This document shows, in pieces, positions 8,059-16,575 of a stretch of 64,000 bases of DNA. The notes under the pieces are model-generated. The model worked only from the letters and a program-made list of their open reading frames with translations. It was not told where the DNA came from and searched no databases. Source of the DNA: Thalassospira indica. GTDB lineage: Bacteria > Pseudomonadota > Alphaproteobacteria > Rhodospirillales > Thalassospiraceae. A program made the translations under genes and the position numbers. The stretch spans positions 620,001 through 684,000 of the forward strand of contig NZ_CP031555.1 in assembly GCF_003403095.1 (NCBI RefSeq), in the 5' to 3' direction. Position 1 is the first letter of the stretch. Each line of letters starts with the position of its first letter.

Positions 8059-9729
8059 TTACGACCCGGCTTGGTTCTTCAAGTCGGTCGAGAAACGATG
8101 AATGATCTGGCTCAGTTCAGCCGAGCGATCCGAAAGCTCTGCCGATGCCGATTTCAGTTCATCGGCATCGTTGGTCGTGCCCTGGGCGTTCTTCATAGTT
8201 TCGTCAACGCTCTGGGAAATCTGTTTCACACCATCCGCACTGCGGTTGGCATTGCCCGAAATTTCCTGCGTTGCCGCACCCTGTTCTTCAATGGCAGCCG
8301 CAATTGCGGTTGATGCGCTTCGGACCTGTTCGATGGTTTCCGAAACCCGCGAAATGCCAGTCACCGCACGTTCGGTGCCGTCAACAATGTCATTGATCTG
8401 GGCGGCGATTTCATCGGTCGCCTTTGCCGTCTGGGTGGCAAGGTTTTTGACCTCGTTTGCCACAACCGCAAAGCCTTTGCCCGCTTCACCGGCGCGCGCG
8501 GCCTCGATGGTGGCGTTCAGCGCCAGAAGGTTGGTCTGACCGGCAATATCGTTGATCAGGCCAATGATTTCCTTGATCTTGTCGACAGTCTCCGACAGGC
8601 CGGCAACGTCATTAGATGCGCTTTGGCTTTCATCGGTTGCCCGTTCGACAGTGTTTGACATCTGGGAAATCTGAACGTTGATCTCGGTGATCGAGGATGA
8701 AAGTTCCTCGGTCGCGGCGGCAACTGCATCGACGTTCTGGGAAACTTCACCGGCGGCGGACGCAACCTGCTGGCTCTGGCCCAGAATGCCATCGGCACTC
8801 TGTGACATGCTCACCGCAAGATCGGCACTGCGTTGAACCGAACGATCAACCGCTTTGGCGATCCCGCCGACTTCGCTTTCAAGCTTCTCGGCGATGGCGC
8901 GGATATTGCTGCGGCGTTCTTCTTCGGCTTTTTGTTTCTGCACGGCGGCATCAGCTTCAAGCTGCTGGGCCTGTGCCGACTTGTCACGCAGTGCCAGAAC
9001 ACCGGCGGCCATGTCGCCGATTTCAACGAACCGGGATTCGGTTTCGACCGGGGCCTTGTAATCGCCATCGGCAATCGTGCGAATGCTGCTGTTCAGGCCG
9101 ACGATGCTGCGCGTGATCCGCGTACCGACAAGCCAGGACAAAACACCGGCAATGATGATCGCAATCACGGAAATGATCGCAATGCGCTGCATGACAGAAA
9201 TGAATTCTGCCTGAACATCGTCCATATAGACGCCAGCGCCAAGGGCCCAGTTCCATTCCTTGATCGGGCGCACATAGGCGGCTTTCTCGATCAGTTTGTC
9301 ACCTTCACCCGGCTTCTTGGTTTCATACAGGATCACATCGCCGCCCGCCTTGGCTGCGGCAACAATCATATTGCGCACCTTGCTGTCGGGATTACACTTG
9401 CCAACATCTTCCGGGCTCAGCGGGTCGAGCTGCATGCAGTAATTGTAATCTGTCGCAAAGATATAGTTCTGGCCGTCAAACCGGTATGCATTGAGCACAT
9501 CCAGGGCCGCAGCCTTGGCTTCGTCTTCGGTCATCTCGCCGCTTTTTGCTTTGGCGATATAACTGTTGACGATGGTGACAGCGCCTTCGGTCAGGTGCGA
9601 AATCTGTTCAAATTTCCCGTTTCGAAGACTTGTCTGATAGTTCAAGGCAACTGTTGCAATGATGGCAAGCAGCACCAGCAGGCAGATGGCGGGAATCGAA
9701 AATATCCCTGTGACGACCCGAAATCGCAT
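8059..9729 (-). CDS. Methyl-accepting chemotaxis protein with periplasmic single-Cache domain
   Basis: A 556-residue transmembrane chemoreceptor. Segment one lies at about residues 5-30, a periplasmic sensor of the sCache type at about 32-180 ('[18 protein letters not shown]' and '[13 protein letters not shown]' are characteristic), segment two at about 185-205, then HAMP and a long signalling coiled coil. The hairpin tip '[20 protein letters not shown]' is the conserved CheA/CheW contact. There is no C-terminal CheR-binding pentapeptide. The open frame runs 59 codons upstream, but ATG 9729 has AAGGGGAT ahead of it and begins the membrane anchor. The ligand is unknown; this Cache type often binds small organic acids. 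Confidence 0.9.
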   Translation of the reverse strand: MRFRVVTGIFSIPAICLLVLLAIIATVALNYQTSLRNGKFEQISHLTEGAVTIVNSYIAKAKSGEMTEDEAKAAALDVLNAYRFDGQNYIFATDYNYCMQLDPLSPEDVGKCNPDSKVRNMIVAAAKAGGDVILYETKKPGEGDKLIEKAAYVRPIKEWNWALGAGVYMDDVQAEFISVMQRIAIISVIAIIIAGVLSWLVGTRITRSIVGLNSSIRTIADGDYKAPVETESRFVEIGDMAAGVLALRDKSAQAQQLEADAAVQKQKAEEERRSNIRAIAEKLESEVGGIAKAVDRSVQRSADLAVSMSQSADGILGQSQQVASAAGEVSQNVDAVAAATEELSSSITEINVQISQMSNTVERATDESQSASNDVAGLSETVDKIKEIIGLINDIAGQTNLLALNATIEAARAGEAGKGFAVVANEVKNLATQTAKATDEIAAQINDIVDGTERAVTGISRVSETIEQVRSASTAIAAAIEEQGAATQEISGNANRSADGVKQISQSVDETMKNAQGTTNDADELKSASAELSDRSAELSQIIHRFSTDLKNQAGS

Positions 9730-10144
9730 GATTATCCCCTTCCAAGCGATTGTAGTGTTCGCACTATATGCACTCAATTTGGGAACCAAATTATTAATAT
9801 TATATGCGTTGTTTGTTACATGGTGGTTACAGATTCTGTTTCCAACACAAGGGTAATGCGTTTTTGCATGGCTGATCGGCGCGGGGATTGATTGACTTAT
9901 GGTCAAATGCCCTGTATCACCCCGCTCATTCCTTCGCTTGCAAAGACAGAATGAGCTGTCAGGAACTGTATGAAAAGGCGAGGGCGGGTTCGGCGTGATG
10001 ACGTCGATGCCTCACATCATTTGCCTCTCATGCAGGGTCCGACGCAGTGGCTGCTCTTTGCCGCGCACCGGTCATGACTTCGTTTGGGCAGGCACCCACA
10101 GGCGTTAACATGGCGCCGACCGGATAAACGAAGGACTTTCCTTT
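9730..10144. other. Divergent intergenic region, chemoreceptor / RNA helicase
   Basis: These 415 bases carry the promoters of two divergent genes. The stretch next to the chemoreceptor (9760-9830) is AT-rich. A short inverted repeat TTGAC-N5-GTCAA lies at 9892-9906. The helicase side is long enough for an extended 5' leader, as is common for DEAD-box helicase genes, but I cannot show one. No small gene is apparent. Confidence 0.35.
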
Positions 10145-11926
10145 ATGACGAATTTTAATGGGCTCAACCTGATCGAGCCCCTGCTGCGCAATGTTGAAGC
10201 TGCCGGTTTCTCCGCGCCGACCGAAATTCAGGCCGCGACGATTCCTGCTCTTCTCGAAGGCAAGGACCTGATGGGTATTTCCCATACGGGTGGCGGTAAA
10301 ACCGCTGCATTCTGCCTGCCATTGCTGCAGCGTCTTGCCGAAAACCCGCAGCGCCCGAAACCGGGTCAGCCGCGTGCGGTTATTCTGGCTCCGACCCGCG
10401 AACTGGCCACCCAGATCGGCCAGTGCCTGCGCGATTTCAAAAAAGGCATCCGCCTGTTTTCTTCTGTTGTCTTTGGTGGCTCTCCGATGGGCCCGCAAAT
10501 TCAGGAACTGCGCCGTGGCGTTGATATCCTGGTGGCGACCCCGGGCCGTCTGCTGGATCACATGTCGCGCAACACGGTTCGTTTCGACGATGTCGAAATC
10601 TTCATCCTTGATGAAGCCGACCGTATGCTTGATATGGGCTTCTCCGAAGACGTTCTGACCGTGGCTGAACTGCTGCCGAACAATCATCAGACCGTGATGT
10701 TCTCGGCAACCATGCCGGCCGAAGTCAAACACCTGACCGACCGTCTTCTCAAAGATCCGGTCAAGGTTGAAACCGCACCGCAGGCAAGTGTTACCGAACG
10801 TGTGACCCAGGTTGGCATGTTCGTGAAACGTCACGACAAGACCAAGCTTCTGGTTCAGATTCTCAACCGTGATGACACCGACCGCGTTCTGGTCTTTACC
10901 AAAACCAAGGCAGATGCCGACGAACTGTCGTTCCAGCTGCGCGATGAAGGCATCGACAGCGATGCCATCCATGGCGACAAACAGCAGCGCATCCGTCAGA
11001 AAATCCTGCGCAACTTCCGCAATGGTCAATTCCCGGTTCTGATCGCAACCGATGTTGCGGCCCGTGGTATCGACGTTCCGGGCATTACCCACGTTGTGAA
11101 CTATGATCTGCCGCAGGATGCCGACAGCTATGTTCACCGTATCGGTCGTACCGGTCGTGGTTCTGCCGAAGGTATTGCGATTTCATTCTGTGAGCCGCGC
11201 GACATTCGCTTGCTTCGCAACATCGAACGCCTGATCAAACAGGATGTCGGGATCGACGAAGATCACGAATTCCATGCAGCCCCGCCGCCCCGTTCGTTCG
11301 GTGCCGGTGCTGGTGCAGGCGGTCGTGGTGGTCGCGGTGGCCGTGACGGTGGTCGTGGCTTTGGCGGCGGCGGTCGCGGTGGTTTCGGCGGCCGTGATGG
11401 CGGCCGGGGCCGTGGCGGCTTCGGCGGTGGTCGTGATGGTGCCCGTGGTGACAATCGTGACGGTGGTCGCGGTCGTGGTTTCGGCGGCCCGCGTGACGGT
11501 GCCCGCGCCGAAGGTGATCGCGCAGCCCGTGGCTTCGGTGGTCGTGATGAGGCACGCGATGGTGGCCGTGATGGCGCACGTCGTGACTTCAATGATCGTC
11601 CGCGTCGTGATGGCGGTGATTTCCGCAATGACCGCAAACCGCGCTTTGACAATGATGACCGTGCACCGCGCGGCGATCGTGAAGAGCGCAGTGGCGGCCG
11701 CGGTGGCAACTTCCGCCCCCGTGGTGAAGGTGGCAACCGTGACGAACGTCGCTTTGCCGACAAGCCGCGTGGTGATCGTGGCGGTAATTTCCGCGGTCGT
11801 GACGGTGGCAAAGACGGTGGCCGTGATGGTGCCCGTCGTGACTTTGGCGACCGTCCGCGTCGTGCAGAAGGTGGTCGCAACGAAGGTCGCGGCGGCAACC
11901 AGGGCATGAAGCGCCGTTCGGCATAA
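10145..11926 (+). CDS. DEAD-box ATP-dependent RNA helicase with long RGG/RD-rich tail (RhlE-like)
   Basis: A 593-residue cytoplasmic RNA helicase. The helicase core occupies residues 1-375: Q motif near F22/Q29, Walker A 'SHTGGGKT' (most relatives have AQTGSGKT or similar), 'PTRELA', 'DEADRMLDMGF', 'SAT', and motif VI 'HRIGRTGRG'. Residues from about 385 to the end are low-complexity Gly/Arg/Asp, with repeated 'GRDGARRDF' and 'DRPRR' units, typical of RNA-binding tails that promote annealing or condensate formation. It probably serves ribosome assembly or RNA decay, especially in the cold. The base composition of the tail creates long spurious frames on the other strand. Confidence 0.9.
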   Translation: MTNFNGLNLIEPLLRNVEAAGFSAPTEIQAATIPALLEGKDLMGISHTGGGKTAAFCLPLLQRLAENPQRPKPGQPRAVILAPTRELATQIGQCLRDFKKGIRLFSSVVFGGSPMGPQIQELRRGVDILVATPGRLLDHMSRNTVRFDDVEIFILDEADRMLDMGFSEDVLTVAELLPNNHQTVMFSATMPAEVKHLTDRLLKDPVKVETAPQASVTERVTQVGMFVKRHDKTKLLVQILNRDDTDRVLVFTKTKADADELSFQLRDEGIDSDAIHGDKQQRIRQKILRNFRNGQFPVLIATDVAARGIDVPGITHVVNYDLPQDADSYVHRIGRTGRGSAEGIAISFCEPRDIRLLRNIERLIKQDVGIDEDHEFHAAPPPRSFGAGAGAGGRGGRGGRDGGRGFGGGGRGGFGGRDGGRGRGGFGGGRDGARGDNRDGGRGRGFGGPRDGARAEGDRAARGFGGRDEARDGGRDGARRDFNDRPRRDGGDFRNDRKPRFDNDDRAPRGDREERSGGRGGNFRPRGEGGNRDERRFADKPRGDRGGNFRGRDGGKDGGRDGARRDFGDRPRRAEGGRNEGRGGNQGMKRRSA

Positions 11927-12032
11927 TTCTGTCCCGCAGGGTTGCGGGGACTGTATGGGGGCTGCGCCGGGGAACGGCATAGACGTTTACGTCATGCCGG
12001 TGCGCAGCACTTCACAGGGACTTTGTTAAAGG

Positions 12033-12058
12033 GGGACCGGCTGGAAACAGCTGGTCCC
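12033..12058 (+). terminator. Hairpin, probable terminator of the helicase gene
   Basis: GGGACCGGCTG and CAGCTGGTCCC form a near-perfect stem around a GAAA tetraloop about 105 bases after the helicase stop. The T-run after it is poor (TCGCTATTTT), so termination efficiency is uncertain. Confidence 0.55.
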
Positions 12059-12106
12059 TCGCTATTTTGGCCTGTGTTTCGCGCACGGGTTTGTAACGTA
12101 AAACTG

Positions 12107-12141
12107 TTTAGACCTATTCTGAAGTGGGGAATTGGTCTAAA
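12107..12141. promoter_or_regulatory. Inverted repeat TTTAGACC-N19-GGTCTAAA upstream of solute-binding protein
   Basis: Eight-base perfect arms at 12107-12114 and 12134-12141, about 75 bases before the solute-binding protein start. The dyad could be a repressor site or an RNA stem; the protein that would bind is unknown. Confidence 0.4.
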
Positions 12142-12216
12142 TTTACTACACCTAAGCGTAAGGTATCTGTTCTGTGTGTCTCAGGGCTCTGAAATGCAGG
12201 CAGAGGAAGAGTGGTA

Positions 12217-13050
12217 ATGATGAGCATCAGAATTGCATTTCTGGCCGTGCTTTTGGCGACCGTTGTTGGCTCGGTATCTGTGCGTGCACAGTCGGGCAAA
12301 AGCGGACCTGTTTCCGATGCCGACGGGCAGCGCGATTGTTCGCGTCTGGTTGCGTCGGGCAATCCGGATTACCCACCCTATCTCTGGGTGGCCAAGGATG
12401 GCCAGACCCTGCAAGGTGCTGCTGCCGACTTTATCAAACGGGCCGGTGAACTGGCCGGTATTGAAGTCGATGTCGTCTATTCGGGCAACTGGGGCCGGGT
12501 GCAGCAACATATGCGCGACGGAACGATCGATCTGATCGCCGGTGCCTTCCTGACCCTGCCGCGTCTCGAATATATGGATTACTTCTATCCGGCCTTTCAG
12601 GGCACCCGCACCGTGATCTGGACGCATGACAATCTTGATCTGCGCTACAGCCAGTGGTCCGATCTGGTCGGGATTGATGGCCTGACCGTGATCAATAACA
12701 GTTTCGGGCAGGCGTTTGACACCTATGCCCGTCACAATCTAACCATCAGCGAAGTGCCAAGCCTCGAACAGGGCTTGCAGATGCTTTCGCTTGGTCGGGC
12801 GGAATACCTGATTTACGAAGAATTCCCCGGCAAGGCCGTGGCCGCCCATGAAAACATCACCAATATCCGCAGTTACGACACCCCGGTCAGCACCGAAAAC
12901 CTCTATCTGACCATGTCGCACAAATCGGAATGCAACACCGGCGAACTGCGCGGCCGCCTGTCGCGTGCCGTCTTCGATCTCGTTTCCCGCAATGTGATGA
13001 CCGAAATGCTCGAAGCCAGCATCCAGGAATGGGGCGACCAGACCAATTAG
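12217..13050 (+). CDS. Periplasmic family-3 extracellular solute-binding protein
   Basis: A protein of about 277 residues with a cleavable signal peptide (hydrophobic core 'IAFLAVLLATVVGSVSV', likely cut after 'VRA'). The body matches bacterial SBP family 3: 'PDYPPYLWVAKDG' near the N-terminus, 'GRVQQHMRDGTIDLIAGAFLTLPR' and 'GLTVINNSFGQAFD'. Such proteins bind amino acids or other small polar ligands for an ABC importer or a sensor. No permease or ATPase gene is adjacent, so it may act alone or serve an unlinked system. AGAGGAAGA lies before the start; GTG 12211, ATG 12217 and ATG 12220 are all possible. Confidence 0.8.
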   Translation: MMSIRIAFLAVLLATVVGSVSVRAQSGKSGPVSDADGQRDCSRLVASGNPDYPPYLWVAKDGQTLQGAAADFIKRAGELAGIEVDVVYSGNWGRVQQHMRDGTIDLIAGAFLTLPRLEYMDYFYPAFQGTRTVIWTHDNLDLRYSQWSDLVGIDGLTVINNSFGQAFDTYARHNLTISEVPSLEQGLQMLSLGRAEYLIYEEFPGKAVAAHENITNIRSYDTPVSTENLYLTMSHKSECNTGELRGRLSRAVFDLVSRNVMTEMLEASIQEWGDQTN

Positions 13051-13051
13051 G

Positions 13052-13141
13052 GCCAGATAAACTACGGCCAGATAAACTAAGGTCAGGCCAACTGAGGCCA
13101 GACCTGCTAGGGTCAGCTAAACTAGGGTCAGACAAACCGCG
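13052..13141. repeat. Tandem repeat, six imperfect 15-bp units
   Basis: Directly after the solute-binding protein stop are six units of 15 bases. The first two are nearly identical (GGCCAGATAAACTAC, GGCCAGATAAACTAA); the next four drift but keep a GG(C/T)CAG start. Because 15 is a multiple of three, every frame reads as a five-residue repeat, which is not evidence of coding. Confidence 0.85.
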
Positions 13142-13215
13142 GCTTGTCCCCGCGCCATAGGCGGGATGCCTCTGCCACACCCGTGTACGAACTGTCCCGA
13201 TTGTTGCGGCAACGA

Positions 13216-13238
13216 AAATGTGAGGATTGCTCACATTT
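13216..13238. promoter_or_regulatory. Perfect 9-bp inverted repeat AAATGTGAG-N5-CTCACATTT
   Basis: A clean dyad between the tandem repeat and the thioesterase operon. It resembles a CRP/FNR-family site (TGTGA...TCACA), but the spacer between those half-sites is seven bases, not the canonical six. It could also act as a hairpin terminator without a T-run. The rest of 13142-13384 shows nothing else I can support. Confidence 0.45.
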
Positions 13239-13384
13239 AATTTATGCCTCTGAAATCATAGGGGTTTTCCGCGCTCAGCGCGCGAACTGCAATCCGAAAC
13301 CGTTGAATATCGTCGGCTTCACGGCGATTTAGTCTAGAAGCTGCCCGCCGCATCAAAAAACCGGTATAGCTATGCGGATTTAAT

Positions 13385-13406
13385 TTGACGTTAACGTTAA
13401 CGTCAA
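13385..13406. promoter_or_regulatory. Perfect 22-bp palindromic operator upstream of the acyl-CoA genes
   Basis: The half-site TTGACGTTAAC is followed at once by its exact reverse complement, giving a 22-base palindrome 72 bases before the thioesterase ATG and upstream of isovaleryl-CoA dehydrogenase and thiolase. Proteobacterial leucine-degradation genes are commonly controlled by the MerR-family protein LiuR at ACGT-containing palindromes; the resemblance is suggestive. TTGACG could itself serve as a -35 element. No regulator gene is next to it. Confidence 0.65.
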
Positions 13407-13477
13407 CTACAACAGAGTCGCGTCATATCCCGGTGTGCTTGATCCTCATCGCGCCGGTTTCACCACAGGATCGCGAC

Positions 13478-13942
13478 ATGGCCTCGTTTGAACCGCAAAA
13501 TCCCGATTACGTTGCCGAAGTGCGCCGGCGTTTCGCGCAGCAGCCCTACAATCTGTCGATCGGGGCGGAGGTTTCTGATGTCAAACCGGGCCGGGTCGAG
13601 GTGATCGTGCCAACGCGTGCTGATCTTGTTCAGCATAACGGCTATTTCCATGGCGGCTTGATCGCGGGTTTGGCCGATATCGCCGGCGGTTTCGCTGGCT
13701 GGAGCCTGGTCGCGGCCGATCAGGGCATGCTGACGATTGAATACAAACTCAACATCGTCGCACCGGGCATGGGCGATCAGTTGCGTGCGGTGGGCGAGGT
13801 GGTTTCACGTGGTCGGTCGATCATCGTCACCCGCATCGATGTCTTTGGTATGAGGAATACCGAAACGGTCCTCTGTGCGACCTCGCTTCAGACGCTCAAG
13901 GTGATGAAGCTTCCGCCGGAATTACTCACCAGCGCCGCATAA
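13478..13942 (+). CDS. PaaI-type hotdog acyl-CoA thioesterase
   Basis: A 154-residue cytoplasmic hotdog-fold protein. '[21 protein letters not shown]' is the PaaI-type motif (HGG followed by the long central helix with an acidic residue), and '[16 protein letters not shown]' is the usual strand pair. It probably hydrolyses acyl- or phenylacyl-CoA esters and frees trapped CoA. The ATG at 13478 has CAGGA upstream and starts at the normal family position; a longer frame from 13385 would run through the palindromic operator. It is followed 58 bases later by isovaleryl-CoA dehydrogenase, likely in one operon. Confidence 0.8.
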   Translation: MASFEPQNPDYVAEVRRRFAQQPYNLSIGAEVSDVKPGRVEVIVPTRADLVQHNGYFHGGLIAGLADIAGGFAGWSLVAADQGMLTIEYKLNIVAPGMGDQLRAVGEVVSRGRSIIVTRIDVFGMRNTETVLCATSLQTLKVMKLPPELLTSAA

Positions 13943-14000
13943 TCGGTTTGATTATTCACTTTTATCAAAAAATCAGAACACCCAGGGCAGGAACTCCACA

Positions 14001-15173
14001 ATGGCATTTTTCGACTTTCCCGGACTGAAATTCGATCTTGGCGAAACTGCCGAGGCAATTCGCGAAACCGTCTCGTCATTTGCCGAGGCCGAAATCGCCC
14101 CGCGCGCCGCCGAGATTGATGCAACCAACCAGTTCCCGAACGACCTTTGGCGCAAATTCGGTGATCTTGGCCTGCTGGGCATGACCGTGTCCGAAGAAGA
14201 TGGCGGTACCGGCCTTGGATACCTTGAACATGTGATCGCCATGGAAGAAATCAGCCGTGCTTCGGCGTCGGTGGCCCTTTCTTATGGCGCGCATTCCAAC
14301 CTGTGCGTCAACCAGATCAAACGCAACGCCACGCCCGAGCAAAAGGCCAAATACCTGCCCAAACTGATCAGTGGCGAGCATATCGGGGCGCTGGCGATGA
14401 GCGAGCCGGGCGCAGGCTCAGACGTCGTGTCGATGAAGCTTAAGGCCGAAAAAAAGGGGGATCGCTTTATCCTTAATGGCAACAAGATGTGGATCACCAA
14501 CGGCCCGGATGCCCATACGCTGGTGGTTTATGCCAAAACCGATCCCGATGCCGGGCCCAAGGGCATTACCGCCTTTATCATTGAAAAGACGTTCAAGGGT
14601 TTCTCCACGGCGCAAAAGCTCGACAAACTGGGCATGCGTGGCTCCAACACCTGCGAACTCGTGTTCCAGGATTGCGAAGTGCCCGAGGAAAACATTCTGG
14701 GCCAACTCAATGGCGGTGTGCGTGTTTTGATGAGCGGCCTTGATTATGAACGTGCGGTTCTGGCCGCAGGCCCAACCGGCATCATGCGCGCCTGCATGGA
14801 TGTGGTCGTGCCCTATATTCATGAACGCAAACAGTTCGGTAAGGCGATTGGCGAGTTCCAGCTGATGCAGGGCAAGATCGCCGATATGTACACCACAATG
14901 AATGCCTGTCGCGCCTATGTTTACGAAGTCGCCAAGGCGTGCGATCGCGGGGAAACCTCGCGCAAGGATGCGGCGGGTGTGATCCTCTATGCCGCAGAAA
15001 AGGCAACCTGGATGGCGCTGGAAGCCATTCAGACGCTGGGCGGCAATGGCTATATCAATGAGTATCCGACCGGCCGGTTGCTGCGTGATGCCAAGCTGTA
15101 TGAAATCGGCGCAGGCACCAGCGAAATTCGCCGCATGCTGATTGGCCGCGAACTGTTTGGCGAAACCGCCTGA
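14001..15173 (+). CDS. liuA: Isovaleryl-CoA dehydrogenase
   Basis: A 390-residue FAD enzyme that oxidises isovaleryl-CoA to 3-methylcrotonyl-CoA in leucine breakdown. The catalytic base is at the isovaleryl-CoA dehydrogenase position, E250 in '[14 protein letters not shown]', while most acyl-CoA dehydrogenases use a C-terminal glutamate. '[17 protein letters not shown]', 'WITNGPDA' and '[34 protein letters not shown]' (quoted here only as landmarks, residues about 345 onwards) are typical of this subfamily. AGGGCAGGA precedes the ATG. Thioesterase lies upstream and thiolase downstream, but the methylcrotonyl-CoA carboxylase genes usually in a liu operon are absent here. Confidence 0.9.
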   Translation: MAFFDFPGLKFDLGETAEAIRETVSSFAEAEIAPRAAEIDATNQFPNDLWRKFGDLGLLGMTVSEEDGGTGLGYLEHVIAMEEISRASASVALSYGAHSNLCVNQIKRNATPEQKAKYLPKLISGEHIGALAMSEPGAGSDVVSMKLKAEKKGDRFILNGNKMWITNGPDAHTLVVYAKTDPDAGPKGITAFIIEKTFKGFSTAQKLDKLGMRGSNTCELVFQDCEVPEENILGQLNGGVRVLMSGLDYERAVLAAGPTGIMRACMDVVVPYIHERKQFGKAIGEFQLMQGKIADMYTTMNACRAYVYEVAKACDRGETSRKDAAGVILYAAEKATWMALEAIQTLGGNGYINEYPTGRLLRDAKLYEIGAGTSEIRRMLIGRELFGETA

Positions 15174-15224
15174 GTTCTGAGCTGAAACCCCAAACTTCGT
15201 CCCACGAACAAACGGACCCATACC

Positions 15225-16412
15225 ATGAGCACTTCTGATCCGATCGTCATTGTTTCCTGTGCCCGCACCGCGATGGGCGGTCTGCAGGGGGATTTTGCCA
15301 GCGTGACTGCCGCCGAGCTGGGCGGTGTTGCAATCAAGGCAGCGCTTGAGCGCGGCGGTATTAGCGCCGATGATATTGATGAAGTCATCATGGGCAATGT
15401 CCTTCCCGCCGGTCAGGGGCAGGCACCGGCGCGTCAGGCCGCCTGGCATGCCGGCATCCCGCGTGCGGCGGGGGCGACCACGATCAACAAGATGTGCGGA
15501 TCGGGCATGAAGGCCGTGATGTTTGCCCATGATACGCTGGTCGCCGGTGGCGCCAATGTCATGGTGGTGGGCGGCATGGAAAGCATGACCAATGCGCCGT
15601 TCCTGCTTCCGAAAATGCGGTCGGGCCACAAATACGGTCATGACATGGTCTATGACCACATGGCGCTCGATGGGCTTGAAGATGCCTATGACAAGGGCCG
15701 TTCGATGGGCACCTTTGCCGAGGCAACCGCCGAGAAATACGGCTTCACCCGCAAAGAGCAGGATGACTATGCCATTACCTCGCTGACGCGGGCGCAAAAT
15801 GCCGCCACGTCCGGCCATTTTGCCGATGAGATTACCCCGGTGACCTTTAACACCCGCAAGGGCGAGGTCACGATTGATGCCGACGAACAGCCACCCAAGG
15901 CGAGGCCTGAAAAAATCCCGACCCTGCGCCCGGCCTTCGCCAAGGACGGTACGGTAACCGCCGCCCATTCGGCATCGATTTCCGATGGCGCTGCGGCCCT
16001 TGTGATGATGCGCGCGTCGGAAGCCGAAAAGCGCGGGCTAAAGCCGCTTGCCAAGATCGTTGGTCAGTCGACCCACGCCCAGGAACCCTGCTGGTTCACG
16101 ACCGCCCCGATTGATGCGATCAAAAAGGTGCTGGGCAAAACCGGCTGGTCCAAGGACGATGTCGATCTGTGGGAAATCAACGAAGCCTTTGCCGTGGTCG
16201 CCATGGCTGCGATCCGTGATCTGGAACTTGATCACGGCAAGGTCAATGTCCATGGCGGGGCCTGCGCACTCGGTCATCCGATTGGTGCGACCGGGGCGCG
16301 GTTGCTCGTAACCCTGATCCATGCGCTTAAAACCCATGGCGGGACCAAGGGTGTGGCGTCGCTTTGCATTGGTGGCGGTGAGGCCACGGCGGTCGCCATC
16401 GAGCTGCTTTAA
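15225..16412 (+). CDS. Acetyl-CoA C-acyltransferase (thiolase II type)
   Basis: A 395-residue thiolase. The nucleophile is C91 in 'INKMCGSGMKAVM', the histidine lies in 'GGACALGHPIGATGAR' at about residue 350, and the second cysteine is in 'LCIGGGEATAV' near the C-terminus. It either condenses two acetyl-CoA or cleaves acetoacetyl-CoA. After isovaleryl-CoA dehydrogenase a degradative role is natural, since leucine ends in acetoacetate and acetyl-CoA, but supply of acetoacetyl-CoA to the ethylmalonyl-CoA pathway or storage polymer is equally possible. Spacing of 51 bases suggests the same operon as liuA. Confidence 0.9.
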   Translation: MSTSDPIVIVSCARTAMGGLQGDFASVTAAELGGVAIKAALERGGISADDIDEVIMGNVLPAGQGQAPARQAAWHAGIPRAAGATTINKMCGSGMKAVMFAHDTLVAGGANVMVVGGMESMTNAPFLLPKMRSGHKYGHDMVYDHMALDGLEDAYDKGRSMGTFAEATAEKYGFTRKEQDDYAITSLTRAQNAATSGHFADEITPVTFNTRKGEVTIDADEQPPKARPEKIPTLRPAFAKDGTVTAAHSASISDGAAALVMMRASEAEKRGLKPLAKIVGQSTHAQEPCWFTTAPIDAIKKVLGKTGWSKDDVDLWEINEAFAVVAMAAIRDLELDHGKVNVHGGACALGHPIGATGARLLVTLIHALKTHGGTKGVASLCIGGGEATAVAIELL

Positions 16413-16575
16413 GTTTTTGGTAAATTATGTGAACGAAGTTACGCCCCTGTGATCGGAGGGTTCGGCTTTCTGATGACAGAAAACCGTGATCCTGCTATCG
16501 GAATTGCGGTTTTGGCGCAGGGGCGAGGCTGCTTGCGCGACACCAACACCGGGGTATCATAGTCAAGGGACAGCC

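Noticed and set aside
8833..9891. 352-codon plus-strand frame opposite the chemoreceptor
   Set aside because: It lies entirely antisense to a clear chemoreceptor, is rich in Asp/Asn/Arg/His as typical antisense frames are in this GC range, and matches no family.
11183..11980. Long open frames on the minus strand and other plus frames over the helicase tail
   Set aside because: They arise from the Gly/Arg/Asp codon repeats of the RGG tail, read as Thr/Ala, Pro/Arg or His/Arg runs. They have no family resemblance or ribosome sites.
12887..13234. Five-residue repeats in frames over the 15-bp tandem array, resembling pentapeptide-repeat proteins
   Set aside because: A 15-base DNA repeat gives a five-residue period in every frame. 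The frames overlap the end of the solute-binding protein and lack start signals.
13385..13477. Longer N-terminus for the thioesterase from 13385
   Set aside because: It would translate the 22-bp palindrome, has no ribosome site, and the ATG at 13478 has one and fits the family length.
16431..16540. GCCCCTG/CAGGGGC pair before sbtA as a possible operator
   Set aside because: The seven-base arms are about 75 bases apart in GC-rich DNA, so chance pairing is likely.
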